Assembly: GCA_017646685.1 (NCBI GenBank)
Contig: JAGCLZ010000010.1
Coordinates: 1 to 40,403 of the forward strand
Direction: 5' to 3'
Source of the DNA: Bacteroidales bacterium
GTDB lineage: Bacteria; Bacteroidota; Bacteroidia; Bacteroidales; P3
Length of the DNA stretch: 40,403 nucleotides
In this document: positions 29,439 to 39,292 of the stretch, in pieces
How positions within the stretch are numbered: the stretch's first letter is position 1
Layout of the letters: every line of letters starts with the position of its first letter
Made by a program: the position numbers and the translations under genes
Notes under the pieces: model-generated
Database searches by the model: none
Seen by the model: only the letters and a program-made list of their open reading frames with translations
What the model was told of the DNA's origin: nothing

Positions 29439-31979
29439 ATGAAAAAAACATTAATGGCTTTCGGTTTCGCATTATGCGCAACCATGGTATTTGCTCAAAT
29501 ACCGGCAAAAAAAGCAACTCGTGCTTCGTTAGAAAGCTCAAGAGTTGAAGCAGTTGCAATGCCTACTGAAGATGTTCAGGAGCAAGCAACTTTTAAAGGT
29601 TCTATCTTCTCGAAGAACGTAGTGGTTAAGGAAGTTGAAACTTTCGGTGCTGCTGCTTCTGCTGCTACTTACCAAGTAGGAACAGCTACAATGCCTTACG
29701 CTCACACTCAATCAGCTGCACACTCTCGTTGGTTCCGCGTAGCCGATACTACTCGTACAGCGGTAAATGCTGTTAGCAGCATTGCTCCTGTACTGTTTGA
29801 TCCAAGTGGAAATGGTACTTTTTCTACTTTGACTAGTTTTATGTCCGGTTCTCCAATGGATGGTCTTATGGCTTGTTCTATGCAAGACCAAATCGCTCAA
29901 TGGGGTGGTACAGGTACAATAGGTAATTTCAATACTTACATTGAATTCCCTGCTTTCTCTACAGTTCCCGGCGAAGGTGAAACAATTTCTATTCTTGATG
30001 CAAAATTGTATCAATACTATCGTTGTTTCAACAGCGATAAATGTAACATCGACTATTCTATAGACGGTGGTACTACTTGGGATTCTGTTGAATTTAACTT
30101 GGCTCGTATTGATGTTAATGTAAATAGTTCTATTCGTGGTTGGAAAACTGTTGCTCTTCCTTTGAGCCTTCTTAACCAAGAAAGCGTAAAAGTAAGAGTA
30201 CGTTACTCTTGTAACAGCAATACAGGTGGTGCTTATGGTTATTTCTGGCTTGTTGATGATTTCAGCGTAGAAGGTATTGCTGAAGCTAACCGTATGAATG
30301 TTCAAACTGTTAGCTACTATCATGGTGGTTATCACATGGTACCTCAAGGTATGGATGTAAACCCTGTTGTATGGTATTCGATGTTTACCAACAATGGTGA
30401 CAGAGATCAAGAAAATGTAAAAGGTTACATCAAAACTATCGATGGTACCGAAATAGCTTCTTCTTATGTTGATACTACTGTTGAAATAGGTGCTACCAAA
30501 TATTCTTTCATAGACAATACTACAAATATAAACGCTGTGGAACCATCGGTATTGGGAGAAGGATGGCAAGGTACAGCTTCTCCACTTCCTCACGCTACTG
30601 TAGGTGTAAACAAAATATACTCGGGTCTTCAATCAGACGAATTAGATTATAAATTCGACACTATGGCTTACAATGTATTGGCAGCCGAAGGAGATGGTAC
30701 TCAAGTATGGGGTCGTGACAATGGTATCTTGACTCAATACAGCACTTGGACTTATGGTGTAACTGCTGATAATTTATATACTGAAGAAGCTCGTTATTCA
30801 GATGCAGGTTATTTGGTAGCTATTTCTTATGCTACTCCTGAAAATGTTCCTGAAGGCTGGGTTATCAGAGGTATAGAACTTGTTGCTCACACTCATCCTC
30901 AATACTATGGCGACGTTGAAGCAGGTATGGTAAAAATCAGCCCTTGGTTTCGTTATGATTCTACAGAACCTTCTCCTACTGGTGGTACTTATTATACTTT
31001 CAAACCTATCGAAACAGGTGCAGGTACTTACACTGTAACTATGGATGACTTGAACCTTGATACAAACGTTAACTATATGGAATACGGTGACTACAACACT
31101 ATCCGTATCATGTTCCCTGAACAACCTGAATTGTTGCCAAGTACTCACTATCGTGCAGGTTACGAATTGACTGAGCAAGCTTACTTCTGCTTAGCTTCCG
31201 ACCGTAATTTCTACTATGATGTTGAATCCGGTGCCGATACTGCTGTATACTACAGCAACGAACCTGAATTGGCTGATTTTGCTAACCGTTTTGGTAATGG
31301 TTCGAATGCTAATGTGTTCAATTTCACTCCTGAATATGGTGTAAGCGGTAGTTTCTTAGGTACTACTGCAGGTAAAAACGTTCCTATGATTCGTATGTTG
31401 GTAGGTCCAAAACGCGATATTCCTACTCACACAATAACTGTTTCTTGGAATGAAATTGACTCTGCCGGTATATTCAATGCTGAGACATTAATGAGTGTAG
31501 AAAATGGTTCTGCAGATGTTGTTGCTGAAGGTTCTACTCGTTCTTACATTGTTTCTCCCGAAAGTTCAGATGAATCTGTATGGGTAGAAGGTATTACTGT
31601 TGATGGTGTTGATGTAATGGATCAATGTGAATATTCGTCTGCCGGTGGATACTACACTTATACTTTTGCAAACATTACAGCAAACCACACTCTTGCTGCA
31701 GAATTCAAGAAAAGAGTTGGTATCGATGCTATCGAAAACAATGTAAAAGTTTCTATGCAACCAAACCCTGCTACTGCTCAAACTCAAATGACAATAGAAG
31801 GTGTTAATGGTGAAATCAACTTCTCTTTGATCGACATGAGCGGTCGCGTAATTGCTGAAGAAGTTATTAATGCTAACGAAGTTAAAACTATCAATGTTTC
31901 TAGCTTAGCTAAAGGTACTTACTTTGTACGTTTAACTAACAGCAACTTCTCGAAAGTTGAAAAATTGATCGTTCGTTAA
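29439..31979 (+). CDS. T9SS type A sorting-domain protein, jelly-roll (choice-of-anchor J-like), unknown function
   Basis: 846 residues. Signal peptide MKKTLMAFGFALCATMVFAQ; an Ala/Glu-rich propeptide-like region to about 75; a jelly-roll domain resembling cleaved-adhesin/choice-of-anchor J at about 165-285 (CNIDYSIDGGTTWDSV, YFWLVDDFSVEG); a large uncharacterised region (about 290-660); a divergent InlB-type B-repeat (about 675-765, YTFANITANHTLAAEF); and a C-terminal type A sorting domain (about 770-846, QPNPATAQTQMTIEG, LIDMSGRVIAEE, KGTYFVRL). It is exported by Sec and then T9SS to the surface. No protease or glycosidase motif is seen. Strong promoter, strong terminator and repeated use of GCT, GGT and ACT codons suggest high expression. 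Confidence 0.88.
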   Translation: MKKTLMAFGFALCATMVFAQIPAKKATRASLESSRVEAVAMPTEDVQEQATFKGSIFSKNVVVKEVETFGAAASAATYQVGTATMPYAHTQSAAHSRWFRVADTTRTAVNAVSSIAPVLFDPSGNGTFSTLTSFMSGSPMDGLMACSMQDQIAQWGGTGTIGNFNTYIEFPAFSTVPGEGETISILDAKLYQYYRCFNSDKCNIDYSIDGGTTWDSVEFNLARIDVNVNSSIRGWKTVALPLSLLNQESVKVRVRYSCNSNTGGAYGYFWLVDDFSVEGIAEANRMNVQTVSYYHGGYHMVPQGMDVNPVVWYSMFTNNGDRDQENVKGYIKTIDGTEIASSYVDTTVEIGATKYSFIDNTTNINAVEPSVLGEGWQGTASPLPHATVGVNKIYSGLQSDELDYKFDTMAYNVLAAEGDGTQVWGRDNGILTQYSTWTYGVTADNLYTEEARYSDAGYLVAISYATPENVPEGWVIRGIELVAHTHPQYYGDVEAGMVKISPWFRYDSTEPSPTGGTYYTFKPIETGAGTYTVTMDDLNLDTNVNYMEYGDYNTIRIMFPEQPELLPSTHYRAGYELTEQAYFCLASDRNFYYDVESGADTAVYYSNEPELADFANRFGNGSNANVFNFTPEYGVSGSFLGTTAGKNVPMIRMLVGPKRDIPTHTITVSWNEIDSAGIFNAETLMSVENGSADVVAEGSTRSYIVSPESSDESVWVEGITVDGVDVMDQCEYSSAGGYYTYTFANITANHTLAAEFKKRVGIDAIENNVKVSMQPNPATAQTQMTIEGVNGEINFSLIDMSGRVIAEEVINANEVKTINVSSLAKGTYFVRLTNSNFSKVEKLIVR

Positions 31980-32002
31980 TTTCATTTGTAATTACATAAA
32001 TC

Positions 32003-32033
32003 AAAAGGCTCGAAGAAATTCGAGCCTTTTTTT
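32003..32033 (+). terminator. Rho-independent terminator of the T9SS cargo gene
   Basis: AAAAGGCTCGAA (32003-32014), GAAA tetraloop, TTCGAGCCTTTT (32019-32030), then TTT. A perfect 12-bp stem with a stable tetraloop. Confidence 0.95.
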
Positions 32034-32050
32034 ATGCCCTTTTGTTTCGA

Positions 32051-32150
32051 ATATTCGTAGGGGCGCTTAGATATATTCGTAAGGGGGTGTTAGATATATT
32101 CGTTCGTTGTAGCTACATATATTCGTATGGGGTACTTAGATATATTCGAA
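32051..32150. repeat. 22/23-nt-period array, ATATTCGTA family, five units
   Basis: ATATTCG starts at 32051, 32073, 32096, 32119 and 32142 (steps 22, 23, 23, 23). Units 1, 2 and 4 read ATATTCGTA-GGGG and end in TTAGAT. Unit 3 carries GTAGCTACAT (32109-32118) instead, a 10-mer also found inside the array at 2294 (2327-2336). Confidence 0.87.
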
Positions 32151-32461
32151 CAAGCCAAAACAAACGTTCGTTTTTTGGTGGTATGTAGAAATCTGGGGGA
32201 TAAGTGTGTATTTTGTTGGCGTGAAACATGTAGGATTCTATCTTCAATTATGCTGTTTTTTATCATCAAATAGTGTCAAATACCTTTATTCACAGCCTTT
32301 GCATAGGATGTATACTCCATATTTATATTGTGTAGAAATGAAGGCATAAGGCAAAAAAATGGAGTTGTCAATATTTTGTGGAATAGTAGTTTATGACCAA
32401 TGCAGGAGTTTGAGATATTTTTGTGGTGTCGTATTTTGATAATAAATGTGTGTAAAATAGG

Positions 32462-32491
32462 TTGTATGTCGAAAAAATGTCGTATCTTTGC
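32462..32491 (+). promoter_or_regulatory. Probable promoter of clpS
   Basis: TTG (32462-32464), 18-nt spacer, and TATCTTTGC (32483-32491) matching TAnnTTTG; the start codon is 22 bases downstream. Confidence 0.6.
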
Positions 32492-32512
32492 ATATTCAAA
32501 ACTTAAAAAACG

Positions 32513-32794
32513 ATGGAGCAAGAAAAATACCAAGAAGAGGATTTGCAGGATGTTGATGTGATGGACGACAATGGTTGTAAATTGGTTTTACACAACGACG
32601 ATTATCATACATTTGATTATGTGATATCAGCCTTGGAAAAAGTTTGTGGACATACCACAATGCAGGCAGAGCAATGTGCATTGCTGGTACACCACAGAGG
32701 GAAATGTGTGATAAAAACCGGCAGCTACGAAAAGTTGATGCCTATGCATACTGCTCTTTTGGACAGGCAACTTACATCTGAAGTAATACAATAA
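32513..32794 (+). CDS. clpS: ATP-dependent Clp protease adaptor ClpS
   Basis: 93 residues. The fold starts at KLVLHNDDYHTFDYVISAL, which holds the N-degron-binding NDDYHTF segment, and continues with QAEQCALLVHHRGKCVIKTGSYEKLMP. It delivers N-end-rule substrates to ClpAP/ClpCP. No clpA or clpP is in the window. It leads the cluster clpS-nfeD-floA-acyltransferase. Confidence 0.95.
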   Translation: MEQEKYQEEDLQDVDVMDDNGCKLVLHNDDYHTFDYVISALEKVCGHTTMQAEQCALLVHHRGKCVIKTGSYEKLMPMHTALLDRQLTSEVIQ

Positions 32795-32808
32795 ATAAGA
32801 TATAGATT

Positions 32809-33285
32809 ATGACTTGGACGGCAATAGTTATATTACTTTTGATAGGCATATTGCTTATTACGCTGGAAATAGTGGTGCTTCCGGGTGCTATAGCAGGCAT
32901 TGTGGGTTTGATAATGTTGTGTGTAGGCATATGGCAAAGTTATGCTACATACGGTACAGTGGCAGGGAATATTGTGTTGCTGATATCTGTGGCGGTATGT
33001 ATATTGCTGTTGGTATTCTTTATGCGTTCGAAAACGTGGCGTTTTTTTGGATTGAAAACCGAAATAGATAGCAAAGTAAATACTGTAGACGAAGAACTGT
33101 TGGCAGTAGGAGCAAGAGGTACAACGGTTTCGAGGTTGGCACCTACAGGCAAAGCAAATATAAACGGACAGGTAGTGGAAGTACATACAGTAAGTGAGTT
33201 TGTGAATGAAAATGAAGAGGTGGAAATAACCAAAATAGAAGGGTACAAGATCACTGTAAAGAGAGTAACAGAACAGAAAATATAA
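32809..33285 (+). CDS. NfeD family membrane protein
   Basis: 158 residues. Two or three membrane helices (about 5-22, 27-45 and 50-72) are followed by a C-terminal OB-fold NfeD domain (about 90-158, LLAVGARGTTVSRLAPTGKANINGQVVEVHTVSEFV). This is the short NfeD type without a ClpP-like protease domain, which normally sits beside a flotillin gene; floA is next, 92 bases away. It probably helps form flotillin membrane assemblies. Confidence 0.92.
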   Translation: MTWTAIVILLLIGILLITLEIVVLPGAIAGIVGLIMLCVGIWQSYATYGTVAGNIVLLISVAVCILLLVFFMRSKTWRFFGLKTEIDSKVNTVDEELLAVGARGTTVSRLAPTGKANINGQVVEVHTVSEFVNENEEVEITKIEGYKITVKRVTEQKI

Positions 33286-33364
33286 TAATTAATGCAATAC
33301 ATTATATTGCCATATGTAGTTGTGGCTATATATAATGTAGGAAAATACATCAAATAACATAAAG

Positions 33365-33371
33365 AAAGGAG
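33365..33371 (+). promoter_or_regulatory. Shine-Dalgarno sequence of floA
   Basis: AAAGGAG lies 6 bases before ATG 33378. Most genes here lack such a match, so it supports this start and efficient translation. Confidence 0.7.
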
Positions 33372-33377
33372 ACAGAT

Positions 33378-34358
33378 ATGGATTTGTTTTTTATTTTGAT
33401 TGCAGGATTATGCATCGTGGCATTGGTACTGTTTTTATACTTGGTACCAATCGGGTTATGGTTCAAAGCATTGGTGTCGGGTGTACACATATCGTTGCTT
33501 CAACTGGTATTTATGCGTTTGCGTAAAGTGCCACCAACAATTGTTGTAAACAATATGATATCGGCCACCAAAGCCGGTCTTAGCTTAAACCAAAGCGAAT
33601 TGGAAGCACACTATCTTGCAGGTGGACGAGTATCGGCAGTAGTTAATGCATTGATATCGGCCGACAAAGCTAATATGAGTTTGGATTTCAAAACAGCAAC
33701 AGCCATAGATTTGGCAGGTCGTGATGTGTTTAAAGCCGTTCAAATGTCGGTAAATCCAAAAGTTATTGATACACCACCGGTAGCTGCCGTTGCCAAAGAT
33801 GGTATACAGCTTATAGCCAAAGCACGTGTTACTGTTCGTACCAATATCAAGCAATTGGTGGGAGGTGCCGGCGAAGAAACTGTATTGGCGCGTGTAGGTG
33901 AAGGTATCGTTACATCAATAGGTTCGGCAATGAGCCACAAACAAGTGCTTGAAAACCCCGATTCTATATCTAAACTTGTATTGCAAAAAGGTTTGGACAG
34001 CGGTACAGCTTTCGAAATACTATCAATAGATATAGCCGATATAGATATTGGAAAGAATATAGGAGCACAGCTGCAAATGGATCAAGCCGAAGCTGATAAA
34101 AATATAGCACAAGCCAAGGCCGAAGAACGTAGAGCCATGGCAGTAGCATCGGAACAAGAAATGAAAGCCAAAGCGCAAGAAGCTCGTGCCAAAGTGATAG
34201 AAGCCGAAGCCGAAGTGCCAAGAGCTATGGCCGAAGCTTTCCGTAATGGCAATTTGGGTATAATGGATTACTACAAAATGCAGAACATACAAGCCGATAC
34301 CTCTATGAGAGAGTCTATCTCCAAACCGGCAGGTATGAACAAAGAAACAATAAATTAA
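33378..34358 (+). CDS. floA: Flotillin-like protein FloA
   Basis: 326 residues. An N-terminal membrane-inserted hairpin ([21 protein letters not shown]), then [19 protein letters not shown], an SPFH-like domain with [12 protein letters not shown], and a C-terminal helical region with Ala-, Glu- and Lys-rich repeats ([20 protein letters not shown]). This is the YqfA/FloA family, which scaffolds functional membrane microdomains. The start is preceded by a classical AAAGGAG (33365-33371), uncommon for Bacteroidetes. Confidence 0.96.
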   Translation: MDLFFILIAGLCIVALVLFLYLVPIGLWFKALVSGVHISLLQLVFMRLRKVPPTIVVNNMISATKAGLSLNQSELEAHYLAGGRVSAVVNALISADKANMSLDFKTATAIDLAGRDVFKAVQMSVNPKVIDTPPVAAVAKDGIQLIAKARVTVRTNIKQLVGGAGEETVLARVGEGIVTSIGSAMSHKQVLENPDSISKLVLQKGLDSGTAFEILSIDIADIDIGKNIGAQLQMDQAEADKNIAQAKAEERRAMAVASEQEMKAKAQEARAKVIEAEAEVPRAMAEAFRNGNLGIMDYYKMQNIQADTSMRESISKPAGMNKETIN

Positions 34359-34376
34359 TAACTAAACTAAACTTGA

Positions 34377-35762
34377 ATGATAAGTTTTGAGAATATAAAT
34401 AAGTCGGATTGGCGATACAACTTGATGTACAAATATGTACATCTGATGCACAATAAGGTGTACTATCGTCAGTACAAGGTGTTGAACCAAGATAGGATAC
34501 CAAAAGGAAAGCCTATTGTGGCTATATGTAATCACCAAAATGGATTGACAGATGCTTTGGGTATATTATTTGCCTTTGCCAAAGATGGTCGTCATCCTGT
34601 GTTTATAGCACGTGCCGATATATTTAAGAAAGAGATAGCAGCCAAGGCGTTACGATTCCTTAAGATAATGCCTGCATTTCGTGCCAGAGATGTGGGTGCT
34701 GCAGGAGTGGGTGAGAATGATGCCATATTCAACCAATCGGCAAAAATATTGCAAGAAAATGGAGTGGTAGCATTGTTCCCCGAAGCCGGCCATCAAGACT
34801 GCCATACCTTAGGAACGTTTAAAAAGGGTTTTGCACGTATAGCATTCCGTGCTGCCGAAATGATGGACTTTAAAGAGCCGATATATATATTGCCTATGTC
34901 CAACCATTACGATAACTATTTTTCTGTACAAGGAAGATTGGTTATCACCATAGGCGAACCTTTCGAGTTTAGCGATTTATATGATTTGTATAAAGAGCAA
35001 CCTCATCGTGCCGAAAAGATATTGACCGATAGAGCACGAGTGATAGTAAAGGATTTGATGCTTGATATATCAAACTTGGAATACTATGATGAGTATGAGT
35101 TGCTTTGTACAATGTATGGACGCGAGATAATGAAGAAGGAAGGCAAGTCGTTGAATTATTTCCTCAACCATTTGTATGCTTCAAAAAAGGTTGTGGCAAT
35201 GTTGGACGATTACGAAAAGCAAAATCCTGACGACTTCAAGTCTTTGATGAAAAAAACATTCCAATATTCCAAGGCTTTGGATAAGATGCATCTTAGAGAT
35301 TGGATATTTGCTCAGAAACTGACAGCATTGGGGTTCTTTGTACGCTTATTGTTGAGCTTGGTTTTGTTGCCTATAGTGGTAGTAGGATGGGCTATCAATA
35401 TATTCCCATATAGTTTGAGTTCGTTTATAACTCGAAATATCAAAGATTATATGCTTCATTCATCGTTCCACTTTGCTGTGGGTGTATTGGTGGCGTATCC
35501 TTTGTGGTATATTATCACTGCTTCTATATTGTGGAGCGTTACAGGCTTATGGTGGACTACGCTTATTTATCTTGTTCTATTGCCTATTTCTTTGATAGTT
35601 TATTTGCGTAGCAAAGTGATGTTGAAGAAACTTTACAATCGGATACGTCGCTTCCGGCTATGGTTCAGAGGTAATCGTTATTACAATACTGCTGTAGGAG
35701 ATCGCAAAGAAATAATGAAAAAGATGCAAGAAATAGATATCAACAATATGGAAACAAAGTAG
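34377..35762 (+). CDS. PlsC-like 1-acyl-glycerol-3-phosphate acyltransferase with C-terminal membrane domain
   Basis: 461 residues. The acyltransferase domain (about 35-230) has motif NHQNGLTD (H-x4-D), the FPEAGHQDCHTLGTFKKGFARIA segment, and the PIYILPMSNHYDNYF segment. A helical domain leads to two or three C-terminal membrane helices (about 320-345 and 362-400). Such enzymes acylate lysophosphatidate-type lipids at the inner membrane. The exact acceptor is not determinable; an ornithine- or sulfonolipid step is an alternative. It starts 18 bases after floA and probably shares its transcript. Confidence 0.88.
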   Translation: MISFENINKSDWRYNLMYKYVHLMHNKVYYRQYKVLNQDRIPKGKPIVAICNHQNGLTDALGILFAFAKDGRHPVFIARADIFKKEIAAKALRFLKIMPAFRARDVGAAGVGENDAIFNQSAKILQENGVVALFPEAGHQDCHTLGTFKKGFARIAFRAAEMMDFKEPIYILPMSNHYDNYFSVQGRLVITIGEPFEFSDLYDLYKEQPHRAEKILTDRARVIVKDLMLDISNLEYYDEYELLCTMYGREIMKKEGKSLNYFLNHLYASKKVVAMLDDYEKQNPDDFKSLMKKTFQYSKALDKMHLRDWIFAQKLTALGFFVRLLLSLVLLPIVVVGWAINIFPYSLSSFITRNIKDYMLHSSFHFAVGVLVAYPLWYIITASILWSVTGLWWTTLIYLVLLPISLIVYLRSKVMLKKLYNRIRRFRLWFRGNRYYNTAVGDRKEIMKKMQEIDINNMETK

Positions 35763-35857
35763 CTTGATATTCAGTTAGAAAAGAAAGTTATTGAATACTA
35801 TTTTTATTTAATGATTCTTTTTTCGTTGAAAACGCACGAAAATCCGAAAAAAAACTG

Positions 35858-35866
35858 TACATTTGC
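35858..35866 (+). promoter_or_regulatory. -7 element of mutB
   Basis: TACATTTGC matches TAnnTTTG; no good -33 element is visible. It lies 42 bases before the start codon. Confidence 0.5.
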
Positions 35867-35907
35867 AAATTATTGTATCTAACGAATAAAGTAATAAAAT
35901 ATTGATA

Positions 35908-38061
35908 ATGAGACCTAATTTTTCAAACGTTGATTTTAAATCACAAGAAAAACCTCATGCTTCTTTCGAACAATGGGAAAAAGCAGAGGGAATAGAAAAG
36001 AATTGGAAAACTCCCGAACAAATAGACGTAAAACCGGTTTACGGTGATGTTGATTTGTTGGGTATGGAGCATTTAAATTATGCTGCAGGTATAGCTCCAT
36101 TTTTGCGTGGACCTTATTCAACAATGTATGTTATGAGACCTTGGACTATCCGTCAGTATGCAGGTTTCTCTACTGCCGAAGAGTCTAATGCTTTCTATCG
36201 TCGTAACATTGCTGCAGGTCAAAAAGGTTTGTCGGTTGCTTTCGACTTGGCTACACACCGCGGATACGACTCTGACCACGAACGTGTGGTTGGCGACGTA
36301 GGTAAAGCCGGTGTTGCTGTGGATAGTATTTTAGATATGAAGATTTTATTTGACCAAATTCCTTTGGACAAAATGTCTGTATCTATGACTATGAATGGTG
36401 CTGTACTTCCTGTATTGGCTTTCTACATCATAGCTGCTGAAGAACAAGGTGTAAGTCAAGAACAATTGAGCGGTACTATCCAAAATGACATCTTGAAGGA
36501 ATTTATGGTACGTAATACCTATATCTATCCTCCATTACCATCAATGAAGATTATCGCCGACATATTTGAATATACTTCAAAGAATATGCCTAAGTTTAAC
36601 TCAATATCTATCTCGGGTTATCACATGCAAGAAGCAGGTGCTACCGCTGATATAGAATTGGCTTACACTTTGTGCGACGGTTTGGAATACTTGCGTGCCG
36701 GTGTTAATGCTGGTATGTCTGTTGACGATTTCGCTCCACGTTTGTCTTTCTTCTGGGGTGTGGGTATGAACCACTTCATGGAAATTGCTAAGATGCGTGC
36801 TGCTCGTATGTTGTGGGCTAAATTGGTTAGCCAATTCAACCCAAAGAACCCAAAATCTTTGGCATTGCGTACACACAGCCAAACTTCGGGTTGGTCTTTG
36901 ACAGAACAAGATCCATTCAACAATGTGGCTCGTACATGTGTTGAAGCTATGGGTGCTGCTCTTGGTCATACTCAATCTCTTCACACCAACGCATTGGACG
37001 AAGCTATCGCTTTGCCAACAGACTTCTCGGCTCGTATTGCTCGTAACACTCAAATTTACTTGCAAGAAGAAACTAACATTTGCCGTGTAGTTGACCCATG
37101 GGCTGGTTCTTACTATGTAGAATCTTTGACTCACGAAATAGCACACCGTGCTTGGGCTCACATCCAAGAAATCGAAAAACTTGGTGGTATGGCCAAAGCT
37201 ATCGAAAGTGGTATTCCTAAGATGAGAATCGAAGAAGCTGCTGCTCGCAAACAAGCTCGTATCGATTCTGACACTGATGTTATCGTTGGTATCAACAAAT
37301 ATCGTTTGGATCACGAAGACCCAATCGAAACTTTGGAAGTAGATAACACTGCTGTTCGCGAAGCTCAAATCAAACGTTTGGCTAAGCTAAGAGCTGAACG
37401 TAACAACGAAGAAGTAGAAGCTGCTTTGGCTGCTCTTACTGCTTGTGCCGAAACTGGTAAAGGCAACTTGTTAGAACTTTCTATCGATGCAGCTCGTAAA
37501 CGTGCTTCGTTGGGTGAAATTTCTTACGCATTGGAAAAAGTATTTGGACGTTATAAAGCTAACATTAATTTAATATCAGGCGTGTACAGTTCTGTAACTA
37601 AAGAAACTGAAAGCTTCAAGAAAGCTCAAGCTATGGCCGACGAATTTGCTAAACTAGAAGGTCGTCGTCCTCGTATTATGGTTGCTAAGATGGGTCAAGA
37701 TGGTCACGACCGTGGTGCTAAAGTTGTTGCCACAGGTTATGCCGACCTTGGTTTCGACGTGGATATGGGACCATTGTTCCAAACTCCTGCCGAAGCTGCT
37801 AAACAAGCTGTAGAAAACGACGTTCACGTATTGGGCGTTTCTTCTTTGGCTGCCGGTCATAAAACTTTGGTTCCTCAAGTTATAGAAGAACTTAAGAAGC
37901 TTGGTCGCGAAGATATTATGGTTGTAGTAGGTGGTGTTATTCCTCCACAAGACTATGACTTCTTGTTCAAGTCTGGTGCTGCTGCTGTATTTGGTCCTGG
38001 TACTGTTATCAGCGATGCTGCTACTAAGATGTTAGAATTATTAATTGCTGCTAGACAATAA
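35908..38061 (+). CDS. mutB: Methylmalonyl-CoA mutase, large (catalytic) subunit
   Basis: 717 residues from ATG 35908 (a TTG at 35902 is unlikely). The TIM-barrel half has [36 protein letters not shown], and catalytic-pocket His239 in [12 protein letters not shown]. The C-terminal B12 domain has the cobalt-ligand motif D598-x-H600-x-x-G603 ([11 protein letters not shown]). It interconverts succinyl-CoA and methylmalonyl-CoA for propionate formation. No mutA small subunit lies next to it, which is unusual for Bacteroidales. It has its own -7 element and terminator and codon use typical of high expression. Confidence 0.97.
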   Translation: MRPNFSNVDFKSQEKPHASFEQWEKAEGIEKNWKTPEQIDVKPVYGDVDLLGMEHLNYAAGIAPFLRGPYSTMYVMRPWTIRQYAGFSTAEESNAFYRRNIAAGQKGLSVAFDLATHRGYDSDHERVVGDVGKAGVAVDSILDMKILFDQIPLDKMSVSMTMNGAVLPVLAFYIIAAEEQGVSQEQLSGTIQNDILKEFMVRNTYIYPPLPSMKIIADIFEYTSKNMPKFNSISISGYHMQEAGATADIELAYTLCDGLEYLRAGVNAGMSVDDFAPRLSFFWGVGMNHFMEIAKMRAARMLWAKLVSQFNPKNPKSLALRTHSQTSGWSLTEQDPFNNVARTCVEAMGAALGHTQSLHTNALDEAIALPTDFSARIARNTQIYLQEETNICRVVDPWAGSYYVESLTHEIAHRAWAHIQEIEKLGGMAKAIESGIPKMRIEEAAARKQARIDSDTDVIVGINKYRLDHEDPIETLEVDNTAVREAQIKRLAKLRAERNNEEVEAALAALTACAETGKGNLLELSIDAARKRASLGEISYALEKVFGRYKANINLISGVYSSVTKETESFKKAQAMADEFAKLEGRRPRIMVAKMGQDGHDRGAKVVATGYADLGFDVDMGPLFQTPAEAAKQAVENDVHVLGVSSLAAGHKTLVPQVIEELKKLGREDIMVVVGGVIPPQDYDFLFKSGAAAVFGPGTVISDAATKMLELLIAARQ

Positions 38062-38086
38062 TAATATTCTATTCATTAATTATATT

Positions 38087-38120
38087 AGGGTATCCGAGAA
38101 ATATCGGGTACCCTTTTTTC
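38087..38120 (+). terminator. Rho-independent terminator of mutB
   Basis: AGGGTATCCGA (38087-38097) pairs with TCGGGTACCCT (38104-38114) with one G-T pair; a run of six T follows. Confidence 0.88.
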
Positions 38121-38183
38121 TGATATATAGTTTGGAAAATACTATATGGTGTATTCCATATATGTGTATTGAAATATTTTTAG

Positions 38184-38192
38184 TACCTTTGT
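38184..38192 (+). promoter_or_regulatory. Possible -7 element upstream of the GH130 gene
   Basis: TACCTTTGT matches TAnnTTTG, 83 bases before the start; no -33 TTTG at proper spacing. Confidence 0.35.
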
Positions 38193-38275
38193 AACTCTTT
38201 TGTAGCAAGCATATGTTTTTTGATAGCTTGTATAAAGGTCAGATAAAAAGTAGTTTAACTGTTTAATGAAATATA

Positions 38276-39250
38276 ATGATTATGAATACAAAAATATCTA
38301 TTCCATGGGAAGATCGTCCAGAAGGATGCAATGAACCTATGTGGCGATATTCTAAAAACCCTATTATCGGGCGTTATGATATACCGGTGTCTAATAGCAT
38401 ATTCAATAGTGCTGTGGTGCCTTTTGGTGACGGCTTTGCCGGTGTGTTTCGTTGCGACAACCGTGCTGTGCAGATGAATATATTTGTAGGTTTCAGTAAA
38501 GATGCCTTGCATTGGGATATAAATCACGAGCCTATAGTTTTCGAGCCGGGCAATACCGATATGATAGACTCGGATTATAAGTACGACCCACGTGTAACAT
38601 GGATAGAGGACCGTTATTGGATTACGTGGTGCAACGGCTATCATGGCCCAACGATAGGCATGGCTTATACCTTCGACTTTAAACGTTTTTATCAGTGCGA
38701 GAACGCTTTCTTGCCATTCAACAGAAACGGAGTTCTTTTTCCCGAAAGGATAAATGGCAAGTATGCAATGCTTAGCCGTCCGAGTGATAATGGTCATACT
38801 CCGTTTGGAGACATTTATATAAGCTATAGTCCGGATATGAAGTATTGGGGCGAGCATCGTTGTGTGATGAAGGTGGCACCGTTTGAAGACAGCGCTTGGC
38901 AGTGTACCAAGATTGGTGCCGGATCGGTGCCTATACGTACTTCGGAGGGATGGCTTATGTTCTATCATGGTGTGATAACCACTTGCAATGGCTTCCGCTA
39001 TTCGATGGGTGCGGCATTGTTGGATTTGGACAATCCTGCCAAAGTACTTTACCGTTCGAAAGATTATTTGCTTGCACCTGCTGCACCTTACGAACTTGCA
39101 GGCGACGTTCCTAATGTGGTTTTCCCTTGTGCTGCTTTGTGTGATGGAGAGAAAGTGGCTGTGTATTACGGAGCTGCCGACACTGTGGTGGCTGTAGCTT
39201 TTGGATATGTAGATGAGATTATAAACTATCTGAAGCATCATTCGTTGTAG
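38276..39250 (+). CDS. GH130 family beta-mannoside phosphorylase
   Basis: 324 residues. GH130 signatures: the segment [21 protein letters not shown], the acid motif [16 protein letters not shown] with Asp104, the segment [20 protein letters not shown], and the C-terminal [11 protein letters not shown] and [10 protein letters not shown]. Five-bladed propeller, no signal peptide, so cytoplasmic. Members phosphorolyse beta-1,4-mannosyl-glucose, mannobiose or mannosyl-GlcNAc; which one is not determinable. No mannan-utilisation genes surround it. ATG at 38276 or 38282 are both possible starts. Confidence 0.92.
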   Translation: MIMNTKISIPWEDRPEGCNEPMWRYSKNPIIGRYDIPVSNSIFNSAVVPFGDGFAGVFRCDNRAVQMNIFVGFSKDALHWDINHEPIVFEPGNTDMIDSDYKYDPRVTWIEDRYWITWCNGYHGPTIGMAYTFDFKRFYQCENAFLPFNRNGVLFPERINGKYAMLSRPSDNGHTPFGDIYISYSPDMKYWGEHRCVMKVAPFEDSAWQCTKIGAGSVPIRTSEGWLMFYHGVITTCNGFRYSMGAALLDLDNPAKVLYRSKDYLLAPAAPYELAGDVPNVVFPCAALCDGEKVAVYYGAADTVVAVAFGYVDEIINYLKHHSL

Positions 39251-39292
39251 TGCCTCTAAGGTAGGCTTTTACTTTTTCTACTTTTATTTGTT

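Larger units (their letters stand above)
31980..32512. other. 533-bp gap between the T9SS cargo gene and clpS
   Basis: Terminator 32003-32033, the 22/23-nt array 32051-32150, and the clpS promoter 32462-32491. The stretch 32150-32460 shows no gene. Confidence 0.65.

Noticed and set aside
29712..30632. 306-codon minus-strand frame opposite the T9SS cargo gene
   Set aside because: It arises from the biased codon use of the plus-strand gene; no domain or signal is seen.
35763..35907. Cobalamin riboswitch upstream of mutB
   Set aside because: The 145-bp gap is too short and AT-rich; no B12-box-like sequence was seen.
38255..39241. 328-codon minus-strand frame opposite the GH130 gene
   Set aside because: The plus strand encodes a complete GH130 enzyme; the opposite frame has no recognisable domain and is a long shadow.
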